NCBI GenBank assembly: GCA_950054155.1
Contig: CATLOT010000013.1
Location: 28,007-92,006, forward strand
Length of the DNA: 64,000 nt
Origin: an uncultured Bacteriovoracaceae bacterium
GTDB taxonomy: Bacteria; Bdellovibrionota; Bacteriovoracia; Bacteriovoracales; Bacteriovoracaceae
Direction of reading: 5' to 3'
How positions within the stretch are numbered: position 1 is the first letter of the stretch; the number at the start of each line of letters is the position of its first letter. Made by a program: the position numbers and the translations under genes. This document shows, piece after piece, positions 25,401-33,961 of the stretch. The notes beneath the pieces were generated by a model, which was given only the letters and a program-made list of their open reading frames with translations, had not been told where the DNA came from and did no database searches.

Positions 25401-26879
25401 TTAATCCAGTAAAGAGAGGATCAGGTCCCGTTGCAACCTATCTTTATCGGCCCGAATACTAATACTAGGCGGAGATACCCGCTCGTTACAGTCAGATATC
25501 GTGCACCTTTCACAAGTTCTTCCGACAACTTTCTTCTCTATTCCTTCATAATAATCTACACCAACAACACTATTTAAACTCTCATTAATGGCAAGACCTA
25601 AGGTATAGCAGGTTCGCTTTCCTTGATAGAGTGTATTGTGATGAGCAAAGCTTAGGAGAAAATACGGACTTCCCTTCTCGCCCATCTGGCTCACCTGGGT
25701 TCCTATAAGCCGGGATGAATCTTCTAATCCGGCAAGAAGCTCAATGGTTACCCAGCGTCTACAGTAATGCTCCCTAAGGCTGACTCCATGAGGGTGGTGA
25801 AGTTGACCGAGGTGAAGCTCCTGATCAATATAATAACGTCCAGGACTCTCTAAAACCTCTTCGTTACAACGTAAAAAGAAGAGTTGATTCAGGCCAAAGT
25901 GATGGGGCAGGACTTGAGTTAAACGTTCAATAATAAATTCTGGTGGCGCGAGATACTTATCAAAGACTTTACTAAAGAGCTCCTGATCAAAGGCGTTTAA
26001 TGAAAAGAACCTCTTAAGATCAGCAATAAGCTCATTCTCTGGCACCAAAAGAGCACCTGCAAAATACTCTGTTTGATACTCTAAAAGAAGGTCTGAGAAA
26101 TGAGTTTTAAGAGGATCTCTATTCTTTAGAGAGTCATCACTTATAAGATGCTGGGCCCCGAGCTCTTTGACCAAGGCAAATATTTTTTGTCTGATATCAA
26201 GGGAGGGATTGAGATAGAGAATCCCCCCTTTATCAGCACGTTTAAAAAGAGAGATTAGGCCATCACTTCCCTCTTTTTGCCCTATTTTTTCATCATCGAC
26301 TTTGATCCCAAAGTCACCCTCTAACTTCTTTTTAAAATACTGATAGGTCTGAAGAGGATTAAGTTCAGTAATATCATTTCTAAGTTGACGGCCCATCGTG
26401 GAGCCGAGCTCTTCAAGATAGGGAAAGTGATTATTATTCACTTCAAGATAGGCCCTTAATGCGGCCTTATTCAAATCATCCACGTTAACGTCGAAGCTTT
26501 TTGCCAATTCGGAGACTGTCATTAAGAAGCTCGTAAACTTCTCTGGTGAGTGGCTCATGAGATCATAGACATCTTGCTCACCGATCCCAAAGGCACTCAG
26601 AGGAAGACTTGTGGCGAGATCCGACTCAAGAAAGCTTAAAAGGGGGTGGAGTTGCCGCCCCATTTTAGCAGAGACCAACTCATCTACAGCGACACCAAGA
26701 GCATCCGCTAATTTTTGAAGCTTCTCAAGTTTGGGATACTTCTTTCCCTTTTCAATTTCATTGAGGTAACTGTGACTAAGTCCACTCTCCTGAGAGAGGT
26801 CCTTTAAGCTAAAGCCCATTTTCTGGCGCAGCCTTCTAATCTTAAGACTTAAGACGAATTTTAGTACATTTTTATTCAA
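25401..26879 (-). CDS. ScfR/RamB-like XRE-family transcriptional regulator
   Basis: About 492 residues. The N-terminal HTH reads LRQKMGFSLKDLSQESGLSHSYLNEIEKGKKYP. It is followed by a long middle region equivalent to the IrrE/ImmA-type domain and a C-terminal domain with a Cys cluster, GRTCERCTISDC, plus the upstream CRRWVTIELL. This is the layout of short-chain fatty-acyl/RamB-type regulators of acetate, propionate or glyoxylate metabolism, which sense acyl-CoA. In this copy the HExxH-like site of the middle region is not intact (ELGAQHL). I place the start at the TTG at 26879 because AGAGG lies 7 nt upstream; an upstream TTG at 26912 lacks one. It sits 60 bp after the hybrid kinase and may share its transcript. 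Confidence 0.7.
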   Translation of the reverse strand: MNKNVLKFVLSLKIRRLRQKMGFSLKDLSQESGLSHSYLNEIEKGKKYPKLEKLQKLADALGVAVDELVSAKMGRQLHPLLSFLESDLATSLPLSAFGIGEQDVYDLMSHSPEKFTSFLMTVSELAKSFDVNVDDLNKAALRAYLEVNNNHFPYLEELGSTMGRQLRNDITELNPLQTYQYFKKKLEGDFGIKVDDEKIGQKEGSDGLISLFKRADKGGILYLNPSLDIRQKIFALVKELGAQHLISDDSLKNRDPLKTHFSDLLLEYQTEYFAGALLVPENELIADLKRFFSLNAFDQELFSKVFDKYLAPPEFIIERLTQVLPHHFGLNQLFFLRCNEEVLESPGRYYIDQELHLGQLHHPHGVSLREHYCRRWVTIELLAGLEDSSRLIGTQVSQMGEKGSPYFLLSFAHHNTLYQGKRTCYTLGLAINESLNSVVGVDYYEGIEKKVVGRTCERCTISDCNERVSPPSISIRADKDRLQRDLILSLLD

Positions 26880-26939
26880 CGCAATGCCTCTATGTGGTAG
26901 CTTAGTGCCCAATTTACCGTATTAGTTGAAGACTTTGAA

Positions 26940-29090
26940 CTAAAAACTGAAGCGCTCTAGGATTGCGATCAGCTCTGTCTTATTGATGGGCTTACCTAAG
27001 AAGGCATTCATTCCCACCTCAAAGCACATCTCTTGATCCTCCTTCTGGACATTGGCCGTCATGGCCACAATAGGAGTGCTGAGGTCGTTTTCACGAATAA
27101 GTTTGGTGGCACCAAAACCATCTAAAATAGGCATTTGAATGTCCATAAAGATGATTTGATACTTATGCTCGCGGGCCATGGCCACGGCCTCTTCCCCATT
27201 TCGAGCGACATCAAATTGAACACTAAGGCGCTCAAGCCGCTTACTAATGACCTTTATATTGATTTCATTATCTTCGACCACAAGGATCTTAGTATTCTCA
27301 AATGAGTGGTCTTTTTCCACTTTCTCTTCAAGCTTTTCAGGACTGGCCTCTTCACAGATTAAAGAAAAACTAAAGACGGACCCTTCATTAAGAATACTCT
27401 TACAGATGATTTCACTCTCCATAAGATGGGCAAGTTTTTGACTAATCGTAAGGCCCAGACCGGTACCTCCAAACTTACGAGTCGTAGATGAGTCGGATTG
27501 GCTAAAGACTTCAAAGATTTTAGATATATTCTCTGGAGCAATACCAACGCCCGTATCTCTAACCTTAAAAGTAGTTTCTACCATAGGTCCCTTACGATTG
27601 GCCTCGATAAGGACATCCACATCACCATTTTGAGTAAACTTAAGAGCATTACTAATAAGGTTTATGAGGATTTGTTTGATTCTCGTTTCATCACCAAGGA
27701 TAAAGGGTGTGTCACCCTTGAGCTCAACAGTGAGAGTGTTCTTATTCTTTTTGGCGACTTCTTTAAAGAGAAACTCCACTTCCTTTCTAAGGCCATGAAG
27801 GTCAATGGGAAGCTTTTCAAACTCAACGGCCCCACTTTCAACTTTACTCAGATCAAGAATATCATTGAGAATGGTCAAGAGACCCTCCCCACAATTATTA
27901 ATAGTCTCAATCATTTCCTTTTGTTCAGAAGTAAGCTTACTTTCACCAAGGAGAGAGGTCATCCCTAAAATACCATTCATCGGAGTTCTAATTTCGTGAC
28001 TCATATTTGCAAGGAAGTCCGCCTTAGTTTTAGCGAGCTTTTGCGCATTTTCTTTTTCTTCTTCAAGATTGGCGCTAAGAACTTTAAATCTCTCTGCGGC
28101 CAAGGCTAATTGACCAATTTCATCTTTTCTCTCTTTGCCAGGAACCGATTGAGAGAAATCATTCTTAAGAAAATCATTGAAAGTTTCAGTAATCTGCGAA
28201 ATAGCTCGGCCGATATTACGATTGTAGATAAAGATAATAAAAATCAGAAAGGGCACGAGAAAGGCAAGAACAAGATTGGCCTGAAGAGAGCTCTTCTCAA
28301 TAGTCTCTCTACTTTGCTCTTTGGTCTCTTGAAGCCTTCTCAGAAAGAGAGACTCCAACTTATCGGCAAGAGTGGAGAGCTCTGTGGCATCACCACTCAT
28401 CACCACATTAACAAGGGTGAGGTAATTTCTATTGGCAATCACTGCTTTATCAAAAATAAGGAGGTATTGATTAATGATTTTATGTTGGAGAAGCTTATCA
28501 AGCTCTCTAAAAGAGTTCATGGCCTCGCGCTTAGAGGAGAAATTTCGTTTAATAAGATAGTTGAGAGAATGGTAGTGTATTTGATTCCAAAGGGCGAGAA
28601 AACGGGAGAGCTTTGAGGAGGAGATCTTTTTGTTCTTAATAAAATCGAGTCCTCTATAGTAATTTTCTTTAAGTTTCACATCAATAAGTTGATCTTTCTT
28701 GCGGTGAAGTTCTTTAAGATTATTAATACTTTCTTCATAGCGTTTAAAGACCGCTTCGATATCACTAAAGATAATCTTGCTCTGCTCTTCTTGATTATCC
28801 TCTCTAAGTTCAGAGAAAGTTATCCTTATCTCTTTAAATTGCTTTTCAAGCTTTCTTAAAATAGCTTCTCCACCAGTTTGGCTATAAGCAAGAACGAGAC
28901 GTTGAATATCAGATATACCCCGATTAATTTGCAAGGCCCGTGAGGAGGAACTTGAAGTATCAGTGAGAATGCCGACATTGCGGTCAATGGAAAGAAGCGC
29001 ACTCTTCATCGAAAAGTACTGCAAGAGAAAGAGTGAAGCGACAAATCCAAGACCTAAAATGATCTTAAGTTTGATTGATAAATTAGGCAT
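26940..29090 (-). CDS. Hybrid sensor histidine kinase with periplasmic helical sensor and REC domain
   Basis: 716 residues: TM1 (about 8-27), a helical periplasmic domain (28-271), TM2 (272-290), HAMP (about 291-345), HisKA with the phosphoacceptor His 365 in MSHEIRTPMNG, HATPase_c (DTGVGIAPENISKIFEVF, GTGLGLTISQ) and a C-terminal receiver domain (VVEDNEIN, phosphorylated Asp in IFMDIQMPILDG). There is no Hpt domain, so a separate phosphotransfer partner is expected. The ATG overlaps the stop of the binding-protein gene by 8 nt. This coupling suggests, as in TorT/TorS or LuxP/LuxQ, that the periplasmic protein presents a ligand to this kinase (inference). Confidence 0.9.
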   Translation of the reverse strand: MPNLSIKLKIILGLGFVASLFLLQYFSMKSALLSIDRNVGILTDTSSSSSRALQINRGISDIQRLVLAYSQTGGEAILRKLEKQFKEIRITFSELREDNQEEQSKIIFSDIEAVFKRYEESINNLKELHRKKDQLIDVKLKENYYRGLDFIKNKKISSSKLSRFLALWNQIHYHSLNYLIKRNFSSKREAMNSFRELDKLLQHKIINQYLLIFDKAVIANRNYLTLVNVVMSGDATELSTLADKLESLFLRRLQETKEQSRETIEKSSLQANLVLAFLVPFLIFIIFIYNRNIGRAISQITETFNDFLKNDFSQSVPGKERKDEIGQLALAAERFKVLSANLEEEKENAQKLAKTKADFLANMSHEIRTPMNGILGMTSLLGESKLTSEQKEMIETINNCGEGLLTILNDILDLSKVESGAVEFEKLPIDLHGLRKEVEFLFKEVAKKNKNTLTVELKGDTPFILGDETRIKQILINLISNALKFTQNGDVDVLIEANRKGPMVETTFKVRDTGVGIAPENISKIFEVFSQSDSSTTRKFGGTGLGLTISQKLAHLMESEIICKSILNEGSVFSFSLICEEASPEKLEEKVEKDHSFENTKILVVEDNEINIKVISKRLERLSVQFDVARNGEEAVAMAREHKYQIIFMDIQMPILDGFGATKLIRENDLSTPIVAMTANVQKEDQEMCFEVGMNAFLGKPINKTELIAILERFSF

Positions 29091-30327
29091 TTAACAACTC
29101 ATACCACTTATCGAGGCTATAGTCATAATTATCCATCACCGTATTCCAAACAGCGATATTATTAAAACGCTGAACATAGCTCCCACCATCGCGAAAGGTT
29201 CCCTTAAGGGCGCACACTTTATCATCCGTTCCTCTGAGATTCTTTTGCGCCACTTTTCCTTCATACCAGTAATCCCACTCTTCCTTACTCATAAGAGCGC
29301 GACTACGCTCAGGATTTGAAATATAGTATCCCTGTCTCGCGATAAAAGCTCCTGGTTGTCCCGACAACCACCAGTTCATATATTTATAGGCAGCTTCTTT
29401 AGCTTCATTAGAGATTTTTGAAGACATACACATGACACCATACCAAGCACGATACCCTTCTTTTGGAGCGGCATAAGTAACAGGAACCCCACGGCCATTA
29501 ATCGCCGAAACGCCCGGAGAGAACATACTTTGCAGCCACACTCAATCACTGGCCATATACTCTACACTCTGAGGCACGCTAGTCCAAAAGCCACTAAAGT
29601 GACCTTCTTGCTTTTTCTTTTTGAGGATCGAAAAAAGCTTATCAATTTCAGCCACTGTCATATTGCCGATATCCTGAAACTCCATAAGCCCCGCGCCCTG
29701 CGCGGCTAAGGCAGCATCAAAAACACCGATAGTGGGTGCGTTGACAAGCCCGACCTTCCCTTTATATTTCTCATCAAGGAGCCACGCCCAACTTTCTGTT
29801 TCATAGGCAACACCCTTTGGGATCTTTTGCGTGTTATAACCAAAGCTGTCCGTATTGTGAACGTAAGGCATAAAGCTGATCTTACCAGTATCTTTAAGAC
29901 CAAGTGAACCATCCTCTTGAACGAAGAGAATTTTATTAGGACTATCCCCTGCCCCTATTTTAGCTTTAGGAGAGATCTTTCCCGTTTTAGGCAATTCATT
30001 AATCTCAGACCAGTATTTAAGTTCTTTTACATCAATGGGCTGAATGGCCTTGGCCTGCCACAGAACATTAATACTGTCACTCCACTGCTCATAAAGATCA
30101 AAGGACTTGGGATTAGCCGCAGCCTTTTGAAGAACGGCGGCACTTCCTTGGGCCTCAAACTGAAGTTCGATATTAAGGTCTTTCATCGCCATTTGGCGTA
30201 GTTTCTCTTGTAAAGTAACGTGAGTTCCAAGCACTCTGAGAACAGGTTTTTTCGCCCCTAAAATAAAAGGAGCAGACAGGCCCGCCAGTGAGCCTTTAAT
30301 GAATTTTCTTCTATCAAATTCCGTCAT
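29083..30327 (-). pseudogene. Tat-exported polyamine-type substrate-binding protein interrupted by an in-frame TGA
   Basis: A PotD-like extracellular solute-binding protein. The N-terminus MTEFDRRKFIKGSLAGLSAP is a twin-arginine signal. Later segments (NTDSFGYNTQKIPKG, MFSPGVSAINGRGVPVTYAAPKEG, AYKYMNWWLSGQPGA) match spermidine/putrescine-binding proteins. The reading frame is open from 30327 to 29083 except for one TGA at 29542-29544, between EYMASD and VWLQSMFSP. Both sides are in the same frame and well conserved, so the change is a single substitution: a recent nonsense mutation, a sequencing error or, less likely, read-through. No ABC permease or ATPase gene is adjacent. The ATG at 30327 is preferred (GGGA upstream). 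If functional, the product is about 414 residues. Confidence 0.75.
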
Positions 30328-30405
30328 GGTAAATCCCAAAAAAGTTATGGATTTATGATAACCGAAAATTAAAGGAAGTTTTAAATATGAAGAAAATTTA
30401 ATTTT

Positions 30406-31659
30406 TTAGGCAGCTTTCTTGGCAGGTTTCTTGGTGAGAAACTCAATAACAGAGTCTTTACTCATGGGCTTACTGAAGAGATAACCCTGAGCATACTTAC
30501 AGCCCATCTTCTTTAGGAGATTAAGTTGCTCGGTTGTTTCAATTCCTTCGGCAATAACTGTCTTATTAAGACCTCTGGCCATATCAACAATACTCTTAAC
30601 GATCACATAAGTATTATGGTCGTGCTCCATCGCCTGGACAAAGCTCTTATCAACTTTAAGATTATTAGCGTCAATTTTATGAAGAGAACTCAATGATGAG
30701 TATCCCGTCCCAAAATCATCAAGTGCTACAGAGTAGCCTTTATTGCGGCATTTTGAGATCCAATCAAAGACGAAGTTGCCATCGACAAAGACACGCTCCG
30801 TAATTTCTAGTTTTATCTGCTTGGGGTGAATCTTATTAAGCCACGTCGATTTTTGAAGAATTTCAAAAAGTTTGGGATCTTGCATCTGACGCCCACTCAC
30901 ATTAATAGAGCAAAAGAGTTTAGGAATTTTTCCCATCTCATCACTTAGAGCTTTTTGAATTTCGCCAAATTCGTGACAAGCAGTCTCTGTAATCCAGTGA
31001 CCTAAAGGAACTATAAGAGATGTCTCTTCAGCAATTCCCATAAAGATATCCGGTCTTACAAGACCATGCTCAGGACTATTCCAACGCGTAAGCGCTTCAA
31101 AGCCCACAACATTTTGAGTCTCGATACTTACGATCGGCTGAAAATGAATCATGAATTCATTATTCTCAAGAGCTTCATGAAGCTCCTTTTCGTAGCGAAT
31201 TTTTTGAATAACATCGAGACCAAGATTAATATCTGTAATTTCAGTATTCGTATTAGTCGACTCTTTGATTTTTAGTTTCTTCTTTTGAGTAATACTCTTA
31301 TTTACTTTAAGAGTTTCCCTGGTCCTCTTCGCCATCATTGTGATGAGGAGGCGAACGATGGGGTCTGCTTCATCAATACGCTCCGAAAGAGCTTCTTTAG
31401 AAACAACAGAGAGGACAACCTCTGTATTGGCCTTAGCTGAAGCTTCTCTTCGAGAACCGTCAAGCATCGCCATTTCTCCAAAAATTTCTCCAGGTCCCAA
31501 GAGAGAGAGAGGTGTGCACTCATCTTTTGAGGTCACAAAGAGTTCCACCTGGCCGCTCTCAATAAGATACGCGCAGTCACCAGTTTGACCTTCTTTATAA
31601 ATCACTTCACCCTTGGGGATGACCTTTGAAAATTCGGAACCCATGTTCTTTTTATCCAT
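30406..31659 (-). CDS. Cyclic-nucleotide-binding domain / EAL phosphodiesterase protein
   Basis: 417 residues. N-terminal cNMP-binding domain (about 8-125) with the phosphate-binding cassette GEIFGEMAMLDGSRREA, close to the consensus GE.FGE.AL....R.A. A Lys-rich linker follows (about 128-150). The C-terminal EAL domain (about 165-405) keeps the residues needed for c-di-GMP hydrolysis: EALTRW, INVSG, LEITE, DDFGTG, KVDKSF and AEGIET. So it probably cuts c-di-GMP under control of cAMP or another nucleotide; ligand identity is not shown. It lies 79 bp upstream of the binding-protein gene in the same direction. There is no transmembrane segment, hence cytosolic. The terminal KKPAKKAA tail is unusual. 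Confidence 0.9.
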   Translation of the reverse strand: MDKKNMGSEFSKVIPKGEVIYKEGQTGDCAYLIESGQVELFVTSKDECTPLSLLGPGEIFGEMAMLDGSRREASAKANTEVVLSVVSKEALSERIDEADPIVRLLITMMAKRTRETLKVNKSITQKKKLKIKESTNTNTEITDINLGLDVIQKIRYEKELHEALENNEFMIHFQPIVSIETQNVVGFEALTRWNSPEHGLVRPDIFMGIAEETSLIVPLGHWITETACHEFGEIQKALSDEMGKIPKLFCSINVSGRQMQDPKLFEILQKSTWLNKIHPKQIKLEITERVFVDGNFVFDWISKCRNKGYSVALDDFGTGYSSLSSLHKIDANNLKVDKSFVQAMEHDHNTYVIVKSIVDMARGLNKTVIAEGIETTEQLNLLKKMGCKYAQGYLFSKPMSKDSVIEFLTKKPAKKAA

Positions 31660-31721
31660 ACCAATTTATTTATCGGCACAACCATGGGTAAAGCTTGAGC
31701 TTTTTGCGTATTTTTTTTGGC

Positions 31722-31752
31722 AAAAATAAGAAAGGGGCTCTAAAGCCCCTTT
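31722..31752 (-). terminator. Rho-independent terminator after the e(P4)-type phosphatase gene
   Basis: A perfect 9-bp stem AAAGGGGCT/AGCCCCTTT with a 4-nt loop (31731-31752), followed on the minus strand by CTTATTTTTG. It closes the four-gene operon that begins at 34752. Confidence 0.8.
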
Positions 31753-31774
31753 AAGTAATTGATTTTAATGGATA

Positions 31775-32491
31775 TTATAGCTCATCAAAGCTCTGTAATT
31801 TTTGACTCCCGGCCCCTTTGAGCCAATCACCATACATGGGATTGGGGAGAATAATAAACTTACGTCCCCATTCTTTTGAGAAACTCTCCACTCCCTGATG
31901 GCGAAGATCATAGCTTCCTTCAAAAACCGGATCAAAGTCAGCGAGGCTATCCCCTATTAACATGGCAACTTCACACCCTTTTGAGAGATCTTTTCTTCTT
32001 TCAACCTTACTTGAAGTCGTGGTTCTGCCAATAATATCTTGGGGATTAACTTTAAGTCCGAGATGACTGAGATTATTAAGAGTCGCTTCAACAAGATGTT
32101 GCTTTCGATTGGTCACGTAGAGCACACGTACCCCTTTCTTCATGGCAAGCTTTATAAACTCGAGTGAGCCTGGGAGTGCCTTTGCTTTTTCAAGCATCAC
32201 CCACTTCTCCCAAGTCTTACTTCTATAATTTTCTTGATTCTTATAAAGCCATCCCTGGTAGGGAGAATTATCAAGAACCGTTTCATCAATATCAAGAACA
32301 ATACATTGCTTTGATTTCTTTCTCACAACATTTTTAAGAAGATAGTCAGTGGCACTATTATAGGCTTGCCTAGAGAGAGCTTTAACTTCAGGTGCTTTTT
32401 GATAATAGAGATTCCCCATGAGAAACTTTTCTTGAGGATTGTGCGCACAACTCACGCCAAATAATACACTAAGAATTAAGAAGTATTTCAT
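31775..32491 (-). CDS. Lipoprotein acid phosphatase, e(P4)/class C (HAD) family
   Basis: 238 residues. Lipobox GVSC with Cys 15. The HAD motif I is VLDIDETVLDN (Asp 67 nucleophile, Asp 69 acid/base), motif II is YVTNRK, and the Asp pair of motif III/IV is LIGDSLADFD. This matches the e(P4) 5'-nucleotidase/class C acid phosphatases, outer-membrane lipoproteins that dephosphorylate nucleotides such as NMN or nucleoside monophosphates outside the cytoplasm so the nucleoside can be taken up. A predator living on host nucleotides could use it that way (inference). The ATG overlaps the DUF1415 stop by 4 nt, so it is the last gene of the ExbB-VWA operon. Confidence 0.85.
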   Translation of the reverse strand: MKYFLILSVLFGVSCAHNPQEKFLMGNLYYQKAPEVKALSRQAYNSATDYLLKNVVRKKSKQCIVLDIDETVLDNSPYQGWLYKNQENYRSKTWEKWVMLEKAKALPGSLEFIKLAMKKGVRVLYVTNRKQHLVEATLNNLSHLGLKVNPQDIIGRTTTSSKVERRKDLSKGCEVAMLIGDSLADFDPVFEGSYDLRHQGVESFSKEWGRKFIILPNPMYGDWLKGAGSQKLQSFDEL

Positions 32492-33054
32492 ATGTCACTA
32501 CCTTCACTTAAGGGCCAAAAGCCTTCACAATACTGGCCTATTTTCTCTTGAAACTCGCGAGCTGTAAAACCCTTTAGTTTCTTATTATTATTTTCACTAA
32601 TCTCTTCACCGATCCTCTCCCCATACTTTTCCATGACCTTCGCAACTTCTTGAAAGTTTAAAAGATGAACCAAGGGAAAGGGCGAGCGGTTCACATAATT
32701 TCCAACAGCTGAAGACTTTTCTCCTTCAAATCGAAAAGAAGGATGAAAGGTAACAACTTGAATATCTTGAGCGAGCCCTCGGGCTGCAACTTCTTCTTCA
32801 ATAAGAGCACTAAAATTAAAGAATTGAATGAAGTTATCGCGAAGCTCAGGAAAGACGATCAAATAACCCTTCTCACTATCGCCTGCGAACTCTTTAATAA
32901 GCTCTTCACTGCGCTTAAGCGCATAGGAGTGATCACTCCCCTCAACGATTATCGTTTTATAGGTTTCCCCCTTAGCAAAGGGACAAATATTTTGACCAAT
33001 AACTACCTTCTCTACCCATTGAGTGACAATATCTGTGATGCGATTAGAATCCAT
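32488..33054 (-). CDS. DUF1415 family protein
   Basis: About 188 residues from the ATG at 33054, chosen because GGGGG lies about 8 nt upstream and because a longer frame would bury the start inside the VWA gene. The motif GQNICPFAKG near the N-terminus and TFHPSFRF, with NRSPFPLVHLL downstream, identify the DUF1415 family, whose function is unknown. No signal peptide and no membrane segment. It overlaps the VWA gene by 11 nt and the phosphatase gene by 4 nt. The conserved Cys-Pro-Phe could be a redox or metal site, but this is a guess. Confidence 0.8.
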   Translation of the reverse strand: MDSNRITDIVTQWVEKVVIGQNICPFAKGETYKTIIVEGSDHSYALKRSEELIKEFAGDSEKGYLIVFPELRDNFIQFFNFSALIEEEVAARGLAQDIQVVTFHPSFRFEGEKSSAVGNYVNRSPFPLVHLLNFQEVAKVMEKYGERIGEEISENNNKKLKGFTAREFQEKIGQYCEGFWPLSEGSDI

Positions 33055-33961
33055 AGAAGAATCCCCCATGATCCTTGGCCAGCTCCTGGAGAAAAACATA
33101 GGCCTTTGAGCCGCGATTCTTAACAAAACTAGAACCAACGCCAATAGTATTGATCCTCACCTTTTGACTATTCTTTCTATTAATATCCATAAGAAGTTTA
33201 GAAATCGATGCCTCTTTACTTGAGTTTCCATTCGTAGGAGCGCCATCAGTGAGAAGGACAATATCAGTAAGATCTTTATACTTTGAAAGAGCGTACATCA
33301 AAGCACTTCTGGTTGGCGTATAACCTCGTGCCTGAAGACTTAATAAGAAGCGATAGACCTCATCCTTTTGATAGGACTCAAGATTCTTAAGATAACCCCA
33401 TAGAGGTCTAAACAGTTCTCGATTGCGGCCAGGAAATTGCACCACATCTAAGGCATAGTCCTTGGGCATGGAAGTAATCAGCATTTTTAAACCGGCCTTA
33501 ACCTGCCCTATACGATCCTCACGCACCATTGAGCCGGAGACATCAATTATAAAAACAATCTTCTTTCCCTTAAACTTAAAACCGACATCAACAGGGAGCC
33601 CTTTACCTCGGTATTGATTTTCTTCTGGTGGTTGCACCTCAAGGCTTCCGGCAGCTTTGCGCTTTTCAAGTTCTTTTCGTAAAGATTCAATCTCTTCGTT
33701 CTTTTCTGACACTGTTTCAGAGAGCAACTGATTCTTTTTTTCCGTCTCTTCTACTTGTTTGGCAATTTTTTTGGCAGCTGCTTTTAGGTTTTCATAATTC
33801 TTTTCAAGCGCCTCTACAGACTGGGGAGAAGGTGCACTTACCTCTTGAACGGAAGGACTCCCCTTAGGTACCGCAACATACAAAATAATCACGGCCCCCA
33901 AGGCACCCGTTAAGATATCAAGAAGAGCAATATTTAAACCAGCGACCTCTCTTTTTTTCAT
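33044..33961 (-). CDS. ExbD-like transmembrane helix fused to coiled coil and von Willebrand A domain
   Basis: 305 residues. The N-terminal helix LLDILTGALGAVIILYV (about 13-29) has an Asp (15) at its start in the arrangement of ExbD/TolR (IDV...LLIFF), where that Asp carries protons. Residues 45-103 are a heptad-rich coiled coil. The C-terminal vWA domain (about 130-305) has an intact MIDAS: DVSGS (140-144), a Thr in GYTPTRSA and DGAPTN. It starts with ATG overlapping the ExbB-like gene by 4 nt, so the two proteins are very probably one complex. The vWA domain would lie in the periplasm. ExbD normally carries a small periplasmic domain instead, so this is a non-canonical partner. Confidence 0.75.
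   Translation of the reverse strand: MKKREVAGLNIALLDILTGALGAVIILYVAVPKGSPSVQEVSAPSPQSVEALEKNYENLKAAAKKIAKQVEETEKKNQLLSETVSEKNEEIESLRKELEKRKAAGSLEVQPPEENQYRGKGLPVDVGFKFKGKKIVFIIDVSGSMVREDRIGQVKAGLKMLITSMPKDYALDVVQFPGRNRELFRPLWGYLKNLESYQKDEVYRFLLSLQARGYTPTRSALMYALSKYKDLTDIVLLTDGAPTNGNSSKEASISKLLMDINRKNSQKVRINTIGVGSSFVKNRGSKAYVFLQELAKDHGGFFYGF

Noticed and set aside
29083..29544. Selenocysteine insertion at the in-frame TGA
   Set aside because: Binding proteins of this family have no redox Cys there, no SECIS-like hairpin was recognised just downstream of the TGA and no sel genes are in view. A substitution is simpler.
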